In this document: positions 1 to 8,782 of the stretch, one piece after another | Numbering within the stretch: position 1 is the first letter of the stretch | Layout of the letters: every line of letters begins with the position of its first letter | From: SZUA-365 sp034002405 | GTDB lineage: Bacteria > Bacteroidota > Ignavibacteria > SZUA-365 | NCBI GenBank assembly: GCA_034002405.1 | Contig: JAVFAS010000043.1 | Span: forward strand, 1 to 31,071 | Direction: 5' to 3' | DNA: 31,071 bases | Position numbers and translations under genes: made by a program | Notes under the pieces: model-generated | The model's database searches: none | The model's input: the letters and a program-made list of their open reading frames with translations, nothing else | Told to the model about the DNA's origin: nothing

Positions 1-1293
1 CACCATCGAGGCACCGCCCGCGAGAAGGGCGTGGATGGCTTCGCCTCCGAAGAGGGATTTCACCATGAAACCGAGGATGGAAGCGGCGACGATCTGCGGC
101 AGGACGATGAAGAAATTGAAAATGCCCATGTAGACGCCCATTTTCTCCGGGGGCAGGGAACCCGCAAGAATGGCGTAGGGCATCGAGAGGATCGACGCCC
201 AGGCGAGGCCGATGCCGAGTTCGCTGATGAGGAGGATATTCGGGTCCGTTATCAGGAAGAAGGAGCCGAGGGAGAGTCCGCCGATCACCAACGAAATGGC
301 GTGCACGATCTTCCTCGAAAACCGCCGCGCCATGGCGATGATGACGAAGGCCATCACCGCGGCGAAGCCGTTGTAGACGGCCATGAGCACGCCCACCCAA
401 TCGGCGCCCTGGTTGTAGAGGAGCGATGTCGGATCGGAGGTCCCATAGATATGCTGCGTCACCGCGGGCGTAGTGTAGATCCACATCGCGAAGAGCGCGA
501 ACCAGGAGAAGAACTGCACCACGGCAAGTTGCAGCATCGTACGCGGCATGCCGGTGATGGATGCGGTGATTTCCCGCACGCCGTGGAGGAGTCCCCGCTG
601 CGTGCGCTTCTCGTGTTCGAACGCCGCGATATCCGCGGGAGGATATTCCCGGGTACGGATCACCGTCCACAGCACGGCCAGGAAAAACGCGGCGGCACCG
701 GCATAAAAGGCATAGCGCACCGAATCCGGGATCTCGCCTTCCGGCGCGGTGTTGGCGATGCCCAGCCAATTGGTGAACATCCACGGCAGGGCCGAGGCGA
801 TGATGGCGCCCGTGCCGATGAAGAAGCTCTGCACGGCGAAGCCGGTCGTCCGTTGGCGCGAAGGAAGCAGGTCCGCCACGAGCGCACGGAACGGTTCCAT
901 CGAGATGTTGATCGATGCATCCATCATCCACAGCATGCCCGCCGCGACCCACAGCGTGGGGGAGTTCGGCATGATCAGCAGTCCGATCGAGGCGAGGATC
1001 GCGCCGACGAGAAAGTACGGACGCCGGCGTCCGAGCCGACCCCATGTGCGATCGCTCATGTAGCCGATGATCGGCTGCACGAGCAATCCGGTGGTTGGTG
1101 CGGCGATCCAGAGAATCGGAATCGCGTCGATGCTCGCACCCAGCGTTTCGAAGATGCGGCTCACGTTGGCGTTCTGCAGCGCAAAACCGAACTGAATGCC
1201 GAGAAAGCCGAAGCTCATGTTCCAGATCTGCCAGAATCCGAGGGCGGGCTTCTCCGTCGCCCGACCGCGTTCACCATCGTTCGGATAGTCCAT
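1..1293 (-). CDS. MFS sugar transporter, SLC45/GPH-like (partial, 3' end outside window)
   Basis: The minus strand is open from an ATG at 1293 to the window edge, giving 431 residues and no stop, so the C-terminus is missing. The protein begins MDYPNDGERG and then has alternating hydrophobic segments typical of a 12-helix major facilitator. The loop after helix 2 reads GYMSDRTWGRLGRRRPYF, the signature of the sucrose/maltose-proton symporter branch (SLC45-like, GPH superfamily). By family it would import a di- or oligosaccharide across the inner membrane with a cation. It is divergent from a small membrane protein and an ABC sugar-type ATPase, and a secreted debranching enzyme lies nearby, which supports an alpha-glucan role. 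There is a weak AGGCGG-like ribosome site upstream. The substrate is not determined by sequence. The long plus-strand reading frame over the same bases is a shadow. Confidence 0.85.
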   Translation of the reverse strand, partial: MDYPNDGERGRATEKPALGFWQIWNMSFGFLGIQFGFALQNANVSRIFETLGASIDAIPILWIAAPTTGLLVQPIIGYMSDRTWGRLGRRRPYFLVGAILASIGLLIMPNSPTLWVAAGMLWMMDASINISMEPFRALVADLLPSRQRTTGFAVQSFFIGTGAIIASALPWMFTNWLGIANTAPEGEIPDSVRYAFYAGAAAFFLAVLWTVIRTREYPPADIAAFEHEKRTQRGLLHGVREITASITGMPRTMLQLAVVQFFSWFALFAMWIYTTPAVTQHIYGTSDPTSLLYNQGADWVGVLMAVYNGFAAVMAFVIIAMARRFSRKIVHAISLVIGGLSLGSFFLITDPNILLISELGIGLAWASILSMPYAILAGSLPPEKMGVYMGIFNFFIVLPQIVAASILGFMVKSLFGGEAIHALLAGGASMV

Positions 1294-1306
1294 CTGCACC
1301 GCCTGC

Positions 1307-1336
1307 TTTCAATTGGGAAACCGTCGGCGTAACTTA
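1307..1336 (+). promoter_or_regulatory. possible overlapping divergent promoters
   Basis: TTTC at 1307, 19 bases, then TAACTTA at 1330-1336 fits the promoter form seen elsewhere in this window with one mismatch in the upstream box. It leaves a 29-base leader to the ATG at 1366. The same heptamer reads TAAGTTA on the other strand, 36 bases ahead of the MFS transporter, so one box could serve both directions. The support is weak. Confidence 0.3.
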
Positions 1337-1365
1337 CCGCATCTTGCACAGAAATGCATTCCATC

Positions 1366-1668
1366 ATGACCGATCGATTTCTTGCCTTCGTCATCTACGC
1401 CACCACGCCGATCATGTTGGTGCTCGGACTCGGGATCATGTACCTGCTCATCGGGGACCACGAATGGTTCGGGTACATGGCCGGTGGATATGTGCTGCTG
1501 CTCGCCATTCTGTTTCTCGTGAAAATCAGCATCTACCGCTATCTCCTGTCGCGCCGGGACGCGGCCCTGGCCGCCACGGCCGCGAAGACGGCCGCCACGA
1601 GCGCAGTCGCCACCCCGTCGACACCGTCCAGTCCCGGCCACCGTGGCGACACCCCTGTCAACGAGTGA
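1366..1668 (+). CDS. small two-helix membrane protein, unknown function
   Basis: This gene encodes 100 residues starting MTDRFLAFVIYATTP. Residues about 5-27 and 33-54 form two hydrophobic helices joined by a short loop (GDHEWFGYM). A basic stretch (YRYLLSRRD) follows, then a low-complexity Ala/Thr/Pro/Ser tail that is probably disordered and, by the positive-inside rule, cytoplasmic. An alternative ATG at 1354 adds four residues; I prefer 1366 because it gives a leader length like that of other genes here. The stop is three bases before the ABC ATPase start, so the two are probably co-transcribed. I do not recognise the family. A role beside the ATPase is suggested only by position. Confidence 0.6.
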   Translation: MTDRFLAFVIYATTPIMLVLGLGIMYLLIGDHEWFGYMAGGYVLLLAILFLVKISIYRYLLSRRDAALAATAAKTAATSAVATPSTPSSPGHRGDTPVNE

Positions 1669-1671
1669 CAC

Positions 1672-2778
1672 ATGGCCGATGTCCGCTTCGATGGCGTTGC
1701 GAAGTCGTATGGAAACGGTCCGCCGATCATCCGACAACTGGATCTTCATATCCGTGATGGGGAGTTCATGGTGCTCGTTGGTCCGTCCGGCTGCGGGAAG
1801 TCCACCACCCTGCGTATGGTGGCCGGACTCGAGGATGTGAGCGCCGGACGCCTGTTCATCGGTGACCGTCTCGTCAACGATGTCGCGCCGAAGGACCGCG
1901 ACATCGCGATGGTGTTCCAGAATTATGCGCTCTATCCGCACATGAACGTGCGGGAGAACATGGCGTTCGGACTGACGTTGCGGAAGTTCGATCGCGCGGA
2001 GATCGATCGGCGCGTGCAGGAAGCGGCCGGGTTGCTCGAGATCCGGGACCTGCTCGACCGCAAGCCGCGGGAGCTGTCCGGCGGTCAGCGTCAGCGTGTG
2101 GCGCTGGGACGTGCGATCGTGCGCAAACCGGCGGTGTTTCTGTTCGACGAACCGCTGTCCAACCTCGACGCGCAACTGCGCGTGCAGATGCGCGCGGAGA
2201 TCCGGAAGCTCCATCGGCGTCTCGGCACGACGATGATCTATGTCACGCATGACCAGGTCGAAGCCATGACCATGGGAGACCGTATCACCGTCATGAAGGA
2301 TGGGGAGATTCATCAAGTCGATGCACCCACCGCACTGTATTCCCATCCCGCCGATCGATTCGTCGCGGGCTTCATCGGCAGTCCGTCGATGAACTTCATT
2401 TCCGCCGCGGTACTCGATCATGGCAGCACATTGCTTGTCGACGACGAGACGGCAATCGCCGTCCCCGTCGAACAGCAGCCACTGCTCGACGAATTGCATG
2501 GTGGCCGGGTCACGCTGGGATTGCGTCCCGAGCACATCCATCTCACACCCCAGGGCTGCGCGTACCCCGCGCGTGTGATGGTGGTGCATGTGATGTCCGA
2601 GCTGCTCGGAAGCGAGATCTCCATGCATCTCACGCTGCACGGCCAGCCACTCACGGGCCGCGCACCGGTGATGACGCGAGTGGAAATGGGAGCGCGTCTC
2701 GAAGTGTTCCTTGACATCGCCCACGCACGGTATTTCGCGGCGGATGACGGCCGAGCCCTTTCATCCCGCGACCGGTGA
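1672..2778 (+). CDS. sugar ABC transporter ATP-binding protein (MalK/UgpC/MsmX type)
   Basis: The 368-residue protein has every ABC ATPase motif: Walker A GPSGCGKST (37-45), Q-loop at Q83 in FQNYALYPHM, signature LSGGQ (135-139), Walker B FLFDEP ending at D159-E160, the D-loop after it, and the switch His H193 in YVTHD. The last 130 or so residues form the TOBE-type regulatory domain of carbohydrate importers (LGLRPEHIHL). The length is normal for the MalK/UgpC/MsmX family, which hydrolyses ATP to drive sugar uptake. No permease or binding protein lies in the window, so it may be a shared, MsmX-style ATPase or its partners may lie elsewhere. It starts three bases after the preceding gene, with only a weak ACGAG ribosome site. 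Confidence 0.9.
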   Translation: MADVRFDGVAKSYGNGPPIIRQLDLHIRDGEFMVLVGPSGCGKSTTLRMVAGLEDVSAGRLFIGDRLVNDVAPKDRDIAMVFQNYALYPHMNVRENMAFGLTLRKFDRAEIDRRVQEAAGLLEIRDLLDRKPRELSGGQRQRVALGRAIVRKPAVFLFDEPLSNLDAQLRVQMRAEIRKLHRRLGTTMIYVTHDQVEAMTMGDRITVMKDGEIHQVDAPTALYSHPADRFVAGFIGSPSMNFISAAVLDHGSTLLVDDETAIAVPVEQQPLLDELHGGRVTLGLRPEHIHLTPQGCAYPARVMVVHVMSELLGSEISMHLTLHGQPLTGRAPVMTRVEMGARLEVFLDIAHARYFAADDGRALSSRDR

Positions 2779-2825
2779 TGCGTCACGACACGTTCGTGCC
2801 GCCCTTGCATCGCGGGAGATGCCGA

Positions 2826-2854
2826 TTGCTTTTCCGGAGGAAGCGGGTAAATTG
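2826..2854 (+). promoter_or_regulatory. promoter for the debranching enzyme gene
   Basis: TTG at 2826-2828, a 19-base spacer and TAAATTG at 2848-2854 lie 24 bases before the start codon. The form matches the other TTG-N19/20-TAnnTT promoters found in this window. It lets the enzyme be expressed separately from the ABC ATPase 100 bases upstream. Confidence 0.55.
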
Positions 2855-2878
2855 CGCCTGTACTGCCTCCGGTGATCC

Positions 2879-5818
2879 ATGAGAGCACTCCATCTTTTTT
2901 TCGTCCCGCTGACGCTGCTGTCCCTTGTCGCACAGGCGCAGCTTCCGTCCGTGACGATCACACCACATTCCCCGCCACGCATTTTCGCCTCCACGAACAC
3001 GGACGCGGCATTCTTCACCGGAGTGCTGAACGGGCGCAACGCGAATGGCTTCCACGGGATCACCCAGGAAAAGCAGAAATTTTTCGAACAGTATTGGATC
3101 CACCTCGGCGAGGATCTGCTCGATCCAAGCACGGCGCGGGTAACCGTCACACCCGCGGGATTCACGCGGGAATACCCGCTGCACGGAACAGTCGAGCAGG
3201 TGTTCTTCGCCGATTCGATCACGCTGCTGGGCGTCGTGATCACGACGAACTTCCGCGGCAGCGTGCGCATCATCCCGGCATTTTCGCGCTGGTGGGAGGA
3301 CGGGATGCAATCAATCCACGGGGATATGTATCGCATCTTCAAGCAGGGATTGCAAGCGGCGGCGGCCGTGAACGGTCTCGCGGGTGAGTGGGAAGTGCTC
3401 CGTCCTCGTGATGCCGAGGCATACACGAATCCCGCGCCCGTGCATCTGCCCCTGCGCTACCGCGGCGAATGCCGTGGCGAATTCGCCTTTTCCGTCGGAT
3501 ACGTCCTCGCCGGCTATCCCCCCGTCAACCGCGATGCGCAGAGTCTGCGTCGCCTCTCGCTACGGCGGGAGAAACGCATCGCTGCGATGCTCGCCTCGAC
3601 GGATTTCGTCTGTCCCGACACCGCGGTCACCGAAGCCTTTCGCTGGATCACCACATCGATGGATGCGCTGGTCATGCGGCAGATGGGCGGCGGCATCTAC
3701 GCGGGACTTCCCTGGTTCGACGATTACTGGGGGCGGGATACCTTCATCGCCTTGCCGGGTGCCCTGCTCGTCACCGGGCGCTTCGAGGAAGCGGAGCAAG
3801 TGCTGCGTTCATTTCTCCGCTATCTCGACCGCGATACGAATTCCAGCACCTATGGACGTATCCCCAATCGCATCCAGCCACGGGACATCATCTACAATAC
3901 CGTGGATGGCACGCCGTGGATGGTCATCCAGGCCTGGCAGTACGCGCTCTATTCCGGTAATGTCACCTTCCTGCGTGATATCCTGCCCGATGTGGAACGC
4001 ACGATCGCGGGAGCATTGCGATATACGGATGCGAATTTTCTCCTCACCCACGCAAGCGCCGAGACCTGGATGGATGCCGTCGGGCCCGACGGACCCTGGT
4101 CTCCTCGTGGAACCCGCGCGGTCGAAATCCAGGCACTCTGGTATGCGCAGCTGCGTGCCGCGAGTGAAATGGCACGCGCGGTCGGGGATACGCGGCGCGC
4201 GGACGGATGGCAGCGGTACGCCGAGCGCGTGCGGGAATCAATGGTTCGGATGTATGTCGACGCCGATCGCATGCACATCGATGATCACATCGATGAAGAC
4301 GGGACACCCGATCCACACCTCCGTCCCAATATCCTCTTGCCATTCTCCATACCGGGTTCGGATGTGTTTGACGCGCTCCCCGATTCCGTGAGACGCGGCG
4401 TGCTGCGTCGGCTGTTCGCCGAAACGGTATTCCCCTGGGGTGTCGCCTCCCTTTCGCAGTATGACGAGCAGTTCCACCCCTGGCACGATGCGCCGAGACA
4501 TTACCCCAAGGACGCAGCCTATCACAACGGGACCATCTGGACATGGCTCACGGGTCCGGCCGTCACCATCCTCGCGCGGGAGGGACTCGCGGATTCCGCG
4601 TTCGTTCTCACCCGCGCGCTCGAACGGCTCTCCCGCGAGGATGGCGCGGTGGGCGCCATTCCCGAATGCACCGATGCGCTGCCCCGCGAGGACGCGTCAC
4701 GACCTCGGCCGTCCGGAACCGTGTCGCAGGCGTGGAGCAACGCGGAATACCTGCGCAACTGGTTTCAGGATTATCTCGGTGTGCATCCGTCATGGACCGC
4801 GGAAGGAACGCCCGTGCTGCGCCTCGCCCCGGCCCTCCCCACCGGCCTCCTTCGCACGGCAGGTGATTCGGTCGCCGCGACGGTCCGTATCGGGAATAAT
4901 CGCATCCGGATTTCCTATATCCAGGATTCCGGCACCCGCCGTCTCCGATTGCGGCATCTCGCCGGACGCGAAACCGTACGCATCGAGACCGGCGGTGATC
5001 CGATTGCGCTCCCGCCCGCGCACGTCGTGGACACCACCTTTCCCGCCGCCGCGATCGTCCCGCGTGTTCCGGTCGACACGCTGCCTCTGTTCGCGACCGC
5101 GCGCCCTCTCTCCGATTTCGCGACCATTCGACCCGCACCCTGGCCACGCGTTGACGGCGTCATCGCGACCCGCGTCAATCCCGACGCCGCCACGCTGTGC
5201 CAGAGCTTCGACGCGGCGGGCGATGATACCGGCGCGGATGGAATGCAGCGCTACCCCGTCAATGCCCTGTTTCCGCGGGGGATCGCCGACCTCCGGGCCT
5301 TCGATGTGCGCGCGGACGAGGAGTTGCTGTATTTCACGATCCGCATGGCGAGCTTGACACAGCCCGGTTGGCATCCGGAATATGGATTCCAGCTGACACT
5401 GCTCGCGATTGCGATCGATCAATCGCATGATCCCGCGGTGCAGTCGCGCGCGATCGGACTCAACAGCGGATTCGTCCTCCCCGAAGGCCGCGGGTACGAC
5501 CGGCTCATCACCGTCGGGGGTGGAGTGCGCGTCTCCGACACGTCGGGCGCGGTCCTCTGTGAATTCATTCCCGAAACCACGGCGGATGCCTTCGGGTCGG
5601 TCGCAAGCGGTGAGATCCGTTTCGCGTTGCCGAGAAGCTGTCTGGGCGGTGGCTACGATCATTGGCGGTATACCATCATCGCGGGATTGCAGGACGACCA
5701 TGGCGGTGCGGGCATCGGCGAATTCCGCGGCGTCAACCCGGTCCCCTCGCAATGGAACGGCAGTGGCAATCAGCGCGGGGTGAACTGGTACGATGTGATG
5801 TGGTGTCCCGGCGAATAA
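2879..5818 (+). CDS. secreted amylo-alpha-1,6-glucosidase-like glycoside hydrolase (GH133 type) with C-terminal beta domain
   Basis: This 979-residue protein starts with a clear signal peptide (hydrophobic residues 4-17, probable cleavage after AQA at about 20). A beta-rich N-terminal domain follows. An (alpha/alpha)6 domain then carries the hallmarks of bacterial and archaeal glycogen debranching enzymes: WFDDYWGRDTF at about 279-289, YNTVDGTPWM, ETWMDA at 395-400 and NGTIWTWL. These families hydrolyse alpha-1,6 branch points. After about residue 740 comes a separate beta domain (LYFTIRMASLTQPGWHPEYG) resembling the C-terminal module of glucodextranase, probably for carbohydrate or surface binding. 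Export is unusual because most debranching enzymes are cytoplasmic. With the nearby transporters it suggests degradation of external alpha-glucan. The exact linkage specificity is inference. Confidence 0.82.
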   Translation: MRALHLFFVPLTLLSLVAQAQLPSVTITPHSPPRIFASTNTDAAFFTGVLNGRNANGFHGITQEKQKFFEQYWIHLGEDLLDPSTARVTVTPAGFTREYPLHGTVEQVFFADSITLLGVVITTNFRGSVRIIPAFSRWWEDGMQSIHGDMYRIFKQGLQAAAAVNGLAGEWEVLRPRDAEAYTNPAPVHLPLRYRGECRGEFAFSVGYVLAGYPPVNRDAQSLRRLSLRREKRIAAMLASTDFVCPDTAVTEAFRWITTSMDALVMRQMGGGIYAGLPWFDDYWGRDTFIALPGALLVTGRFEEAEQVLRSFLRYLDRDTNSSTYGRIPNRIQPRDIIYNTVDGTPWMVIQAWQYALYSGNVTFLRDILPDVERTIAGALRYTDANFLLTHASAETWMDAVGPDGPWSPRGTRAVEIQALWYAQLRAASEMARAVGDTRRADGWQRYAERVRESMVRMYVDADRMHIDDHIDEDGTPDPHLRPNILLPFSIPGSDVFDALPDSVRRGVLRRLFAETVFPWGVASLSQYDEQFHPWHDAPRHYPKDAAYHNGTIWTWLTGPAVTILAREGLADSAFVLTRALERLSREDGAVGAIPECTDALPREDASRPRPSGTVSQAWSNAEYLRNWFQDYLGVHPSWTAEGTPVLRLAPALPTGLLRTAGDSVAATVRIGNNRIRISYIQDSGTRRLRLRHLAGRETVRIETGGDPIALPPAHVVDTTFPAAAIVPRVPVDTLPLFATARPLSDFATIRPAPWPRVDGVIATRVNPDAATLCQSFDAAGDDTGADGMQRYPVNALFPRGIADLRAFDVRADEELLYFTIRMASLTQPGWHPEYGFQLTLLAIAIDQSHDPAVQSRAIGLNSGFVLPEGRGYDRLITVGGGVRVSDTSGAVLCEFIPETTADAFGSVASGEIRFALPRSCLGGGYDHWRYTIIAGLQDDHGGAGIGEFRGVNPVPSQWNGSGNQRGVNWYDVMWCPGE

Positions 5819-5862
5819 GTGCTTCCGGTGAGGATGCACGTGCGAAAGCGACTTGCTCTGAC

Positions 5863-5892
5863 TTGACATCCTCGATCGGAACCGTATATTTC
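5863..5892 (+). promoter_or_regulatory. promoter of the UspA gene
   Basis: TTGACA at 5863, 16 bases, then TATATT at 5885-5890 is close to a textbook vegetative promoter. Read the Bacteroidota way it is TTG-N19-TATATTTC. It sits 27 bases before the UspA start codon, in the 100-base gap after the debranching enzyme. Confidence 0.7.
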
Positions 5893-5919
5893 ATGAATCG
5901 TCACAACCCGGAGCGCACC

Positions 5920-6384
5920 ATGCCCCACATCACCCGCATTGTGGTTCCCGTCGATTTTTCGGAATACTCCAAAAACGCATTTCGATACGCGATCGATTTC
6001 GCCCGGACCTTCGATGCCGAAATGATCCTGGTCTATGTCATCGAGCCGATCATCTATCCGGCGGACTTCAGTTTCGGACAGGTCGCGCTTCCGTCGATGG
6101 AGCATGAACTGCAGGAGCGCGGGGTCGAGCAGCTGGACGCCCTCATCGCGAAGGAAGTCCCGTCGGGAGTGCGTGCCCGCGCCGTCATCCGTTCGGGAAA
6201 GCCCTTCGTGGAAATCATCCAACTCGCGAAGGAAGAAAAGGCGGAGTTGATCATCATCGCCACCCATGGACATTCCGGCATCGAACACGTGCTGTTCGGA
6301 AGCACCGCGGAGAAAGTCGTGCGGAAAGCCCCCTGCCCCGTCCTCTCGATACGCAGTCCCGAGCGCGAATTCGTGATGCCGTGA
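5920..6384 (+). CDS. universal stress protein, UspA family
   Basis: This single Usp domain has 154 residues and begins MPHITRIVVPVDFSEYS. It ends with the nucleotide-binding pattern ATHGHSGIEHVLFGST followed by EKVVRKAPCPVL, which matches the ATP-binding class (GxxG-9x-GS with the first Gly replaced by Ala). Usp proteins are cytoplasmic and aid survival under stress or starvation. The start at 5920 is chosen because GGAG at 5910-5913 lies six bases upstream and the promoter ends at 5892. An in-frame ATG at 5893 would touch the promoter, and longer extensions run into the preceding gene. The gene converges on PBP1C, with four bases between the stops. Confidence 0.93.
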   Translation: MPHITRIVVPVDFSEYSKNAFRYAIDFARTFDAEMILVYVIEPIIYPADFSFGQVALPSMEHELQERGVEQLDALIAKEVPSGVRARAVIRSGKPFVEIIQLAKEEKAELIIIATHGHSGIEHVLFGSTAEKVVRKAPCPVLSIRSPEREFVMP

Positions 6385-6388
6385 GGCG

Positions 6389-8770
6389 TCAGTAAAACGA
6401 GAATCGCAGGGTCCGCCGGCTCCGGCGCCCGGCGTCGTCGAGGCAACTGACCAGATGTCGCGTCGCGGAGGGCGTGAAGAACGTTTTTCCTCCATTCGGC
6501 ACGGTCGCGTGCAGGTGTCCATCGACATACCAGTAGTGCGTTTTCACGCCCGCTGGAGACGCGGCCTGCAGCAGGATCTGTTGTTCCGCCCCACGTTCGA
6601 TATAATAAGTTTCATCGCCGGATGGCGAGATCATCCGCGGTCCCGCTCCCCCTCCCCGCACCGTGCATGCCGGATTGTGCGGTGGCGGGTGTCGCATCGA
6701 CACGCGATGTTCTTCCATCCACACCGCCAGAGCGGGATCGTACACCGGATACCACTCCTCCTCGAATCCATTGTCGGGGCGACACTCCATGCAATAGTGC
6801 ATCGTGCGCGCGGGATCGACGGAAAATGGCCGCAACAGATCGCAGCGTTGGCCATGCGACACATCCTGGATATACAGATCCGTTATCCTTGTTTCACAGC
6901 GTTCGGTAGGGAGAAGGCCGGTCGCGGCGCAGACCGCGCGCGTACGTACGCGCCGTGGACGCGGGAGGATATGCTGTTCCATGCGCGTATCGATCGCATC
7001 GAAAACATCCACCAGCAGTGGCACGGCCATCTCCGCGCCGGAGAGATGCGGAGCGCCTTCACCGGAGAAATTTCCCATCCAGACACCGATGGTATATCGG
7101 GCATTCCATCCCACGGCCCAGGCGTCACGCTTGCCATAGGACGTGCCCGTCTTCCACGCGAAACGCGGCAGTCGGGATGTCGCGCGCAGATCGGCGGGCA
7201 GGTCCGGCCGGTCGTGTCTCGAGAGAATATCCGTGACAATGTATGCGGCTTCGGGCGAAAGCAACGCACTTCCGTCATCATCCCTCCGCGCCGCGCCGCT
7301 CGTCGCACGCATCCGCGGTGATCCGAGTCGTCCCCGCCGGGCGAAGATGCTCGTCGCGCGCGTCAGTTGTTCGAGTGTGACGCCACACCCACCGAGAATC
7401 AGCGAGAGTCCGAGTTTTTCCCGCTCCGCGGCGATGGTGGTAAACCCGCTCGCGGCGAGCCAGCCGATGAATGGGCCGACACCCTGTCGGGCGAGTTCGC
7501 GCACCGCGGGAACATTCAAAGAACGAAGCAGTGCGTCCCGCACGGTCACATCACCACTGAACGTCGCGTCGAAGTTTTCGGGGACATAGCCACCGAAATC
7601 CGCGGGAATGTCGAGCAGGCGCATGCACGGCGTGAGGGCTCCTTCGTCGAACGCACGTGCATAGAGGAACGGTTTGAGTGTCGATCCCGGCGAACGCACG
7701 GCACGGACGCCATCCACCTGACCGTGATTGGCCACATCGTCGAAATCCGCGGAGCCGCACCACGCGGCCACCGTCAGGCTGTCATTGTCGAGCACCAGCA
7801 CGGCACCGTTCCGTACGCCATCGGCCGTGACGCGGTGGACATGATTCGCCAGCATCCGTTCGGCGATATCCTGCACCGCGGGATCGAGGGTCGTGGCGAT
7901 CAGGTCGTTCCGCGCACCCGCGAATCCGCTCCGTTCGCGAATCACCTGCGTGAAATGCGGTGCGCGGCGGGGTGGCGCAAGACGGGCGGTCGTCAATCCC
8001 TCCTCCATCGCGGCATGCAGATCCTGATCGGCGAACGTCCCCGCATCGCGGAAGCGCCGCAGCCAGCGACGCGCGGCCCGCTGCAGCGGTACCGCGTCAC
8101 GATCGAGCCGCAGCTTGTTCGGATTGTTTGGAATGAGGGAAAGCGCCACGGATTGCAGCAGGCTGAGTTTTTCCGGGGGACGGTTAAAATAAATCCACGA
8201 CGCGGACGCGACCCCTTCGATATTTCCTCCCATGGGAAGCAGACTCAGGTAGCGCTCGAGAATCTCCTGCTTCGAATAGCGCAGTTCCAGCTGCAGGGCC
8301 CGGAGCATCTCCCGCAGTTTGACCGGATAGCTTCGCGTGTCGGGCTCGAGCATGCGCGCGAGCTGCATCGTGATCGTCGACGCACCCGATGTGCGGCGTC
8401 CCGCGGCGAGATTACTCCATCCGGCACGCAGCACGGCGAACACATTGACGCCCGGATGATAACGGAACCATCGGTCCTCTTTTTCGAGGATCGCGCGCAG
8501 CAGGTCGGGATTGACATGATCGAGACGCGTGCGCAGCCGCCATTTGTCATCGGTCGTCAACGTCGCCGCGAGCAGGTCGCCACGGCGATCGAAGACCTGA
8601 ACGGAATAGGAGGGAAACGGCGGTGGCGGGAACACGCGGTCGATCCCGAACAACAGTGCGAGCGCGAGCAGAACAGAGCAGAGCACGCGGTCAACGCGAC
8701 GCCATGGCGTCGATATCGATGCAATGGACGCCCGAACCACGACGCGCGCATGTGTCTCCTTCCGCACCAT
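6389..8770 (-). CDS. pbpC: penicillin-binding protein 1C (bifunctional transglycosylase/transpeptidase)
   Basis: The 793-residue protein has one N-terminal membrane helix (about 27-43). A GT51 glycosyltransferase domain follows with catalytic E98 in EKEDRWFRYHPGVN, the GASTITMQLAR motif and GGNIEGVAS. The penicillin-binding transpeptidase domain has S363-x-x-K366 (STLK), an SLN triad and KTG at 540-542. The last 100 or so residues form the PBP1C-specific C-terminal beta domain (ISPSGDETYYIERG), with several Cys in the linker before it. The enzyme polymerises and cross-links peptidoglycan on the periplasmic face. It starts 12 bases after the alpha-2-macroglobulin gene, the standard pairing in which both act in envelope repair and defence. 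All catalytic motifs are intact. Confidence 0.95.
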   Translation of the reverse strand: MVRKETHARVVVRASIASISTPWRRVDRVLCSVLLALALLFGIDRVFPPPPFPSYSVQVFDRRGDLLAATLTTDDKWRLRTRLDHVNPDLLRAILEKEDRWFRYHPGVNVFAVLRAGWSNLAAGRRTSGASTITMQLARMLEPDTRSYPVKLREMLRALQLELRYSKQEILERYLSLLPMGGNIEGVASASWIYFNRPPEKLSLLQSVALSLIPNNPNKLRLDRDAVPLQRAARRWLRRFRDAGTFADQDLHAAMEEGLTTARLAPPRRAPHFTQVIRERSGFAGARNDLIATTLDPAVQDIAERMLANHVHRVTADGVRNGAVLVLDNDSLTVAAWCGSADFDDVANHGQVDGVRAVRSPGSTLKPFLYARAFDEGALTPCMRLLDIPADFGGYVPENFDATFSGDVTVRDALLRSLNVPAVRELARQGVGPFIGWLAASGFTTIAAEREKLGLSLILGGCGVTLEQLTRATSIFARRGRLGSPRMRATSGAARRDDDGSALLSPEAAYIVTDILSRHDRPDLPADLRATSRLPRFAWKTGTSYGKRDAWAVGWNARYTIGVWMGNFSGEGAPHLSGAEMAVPLLVDVFDAIDTRMEQHILPRPRRVRTRAVCAATGLLPTERCETRITDLYIQDVSHGQRCDLLRPFSVDPARTMHYCMECRPDNGFEEEWYPVYDPALAVWMEEHRVSMRHPPPHNPACTVRGGGAGPRMISPSGDETYYIERGAEQQILLQAASPAGVKTHYWYVDGHLHATVPNGGKTFFTPSATRHLVSCLDDAGRRSRRTLRFSFY

Positions 8771-8782
8771 GACCGTGCCCGC

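Noticed and set aside
31..1332. 433-codon plus-strand open frame rich in Asp, Glu, His, Arg
   Set aside because: It is antisense to the MFS transporter, has no domain pattern and shows the charged composition typical of a shadow frame in GC-rich DNA.
1309..2724. 471-codon minus-strand open frame
   Set aside because: It lies antisense to a complete ABC ATPase with all motifs and shows no recognisable protein features.
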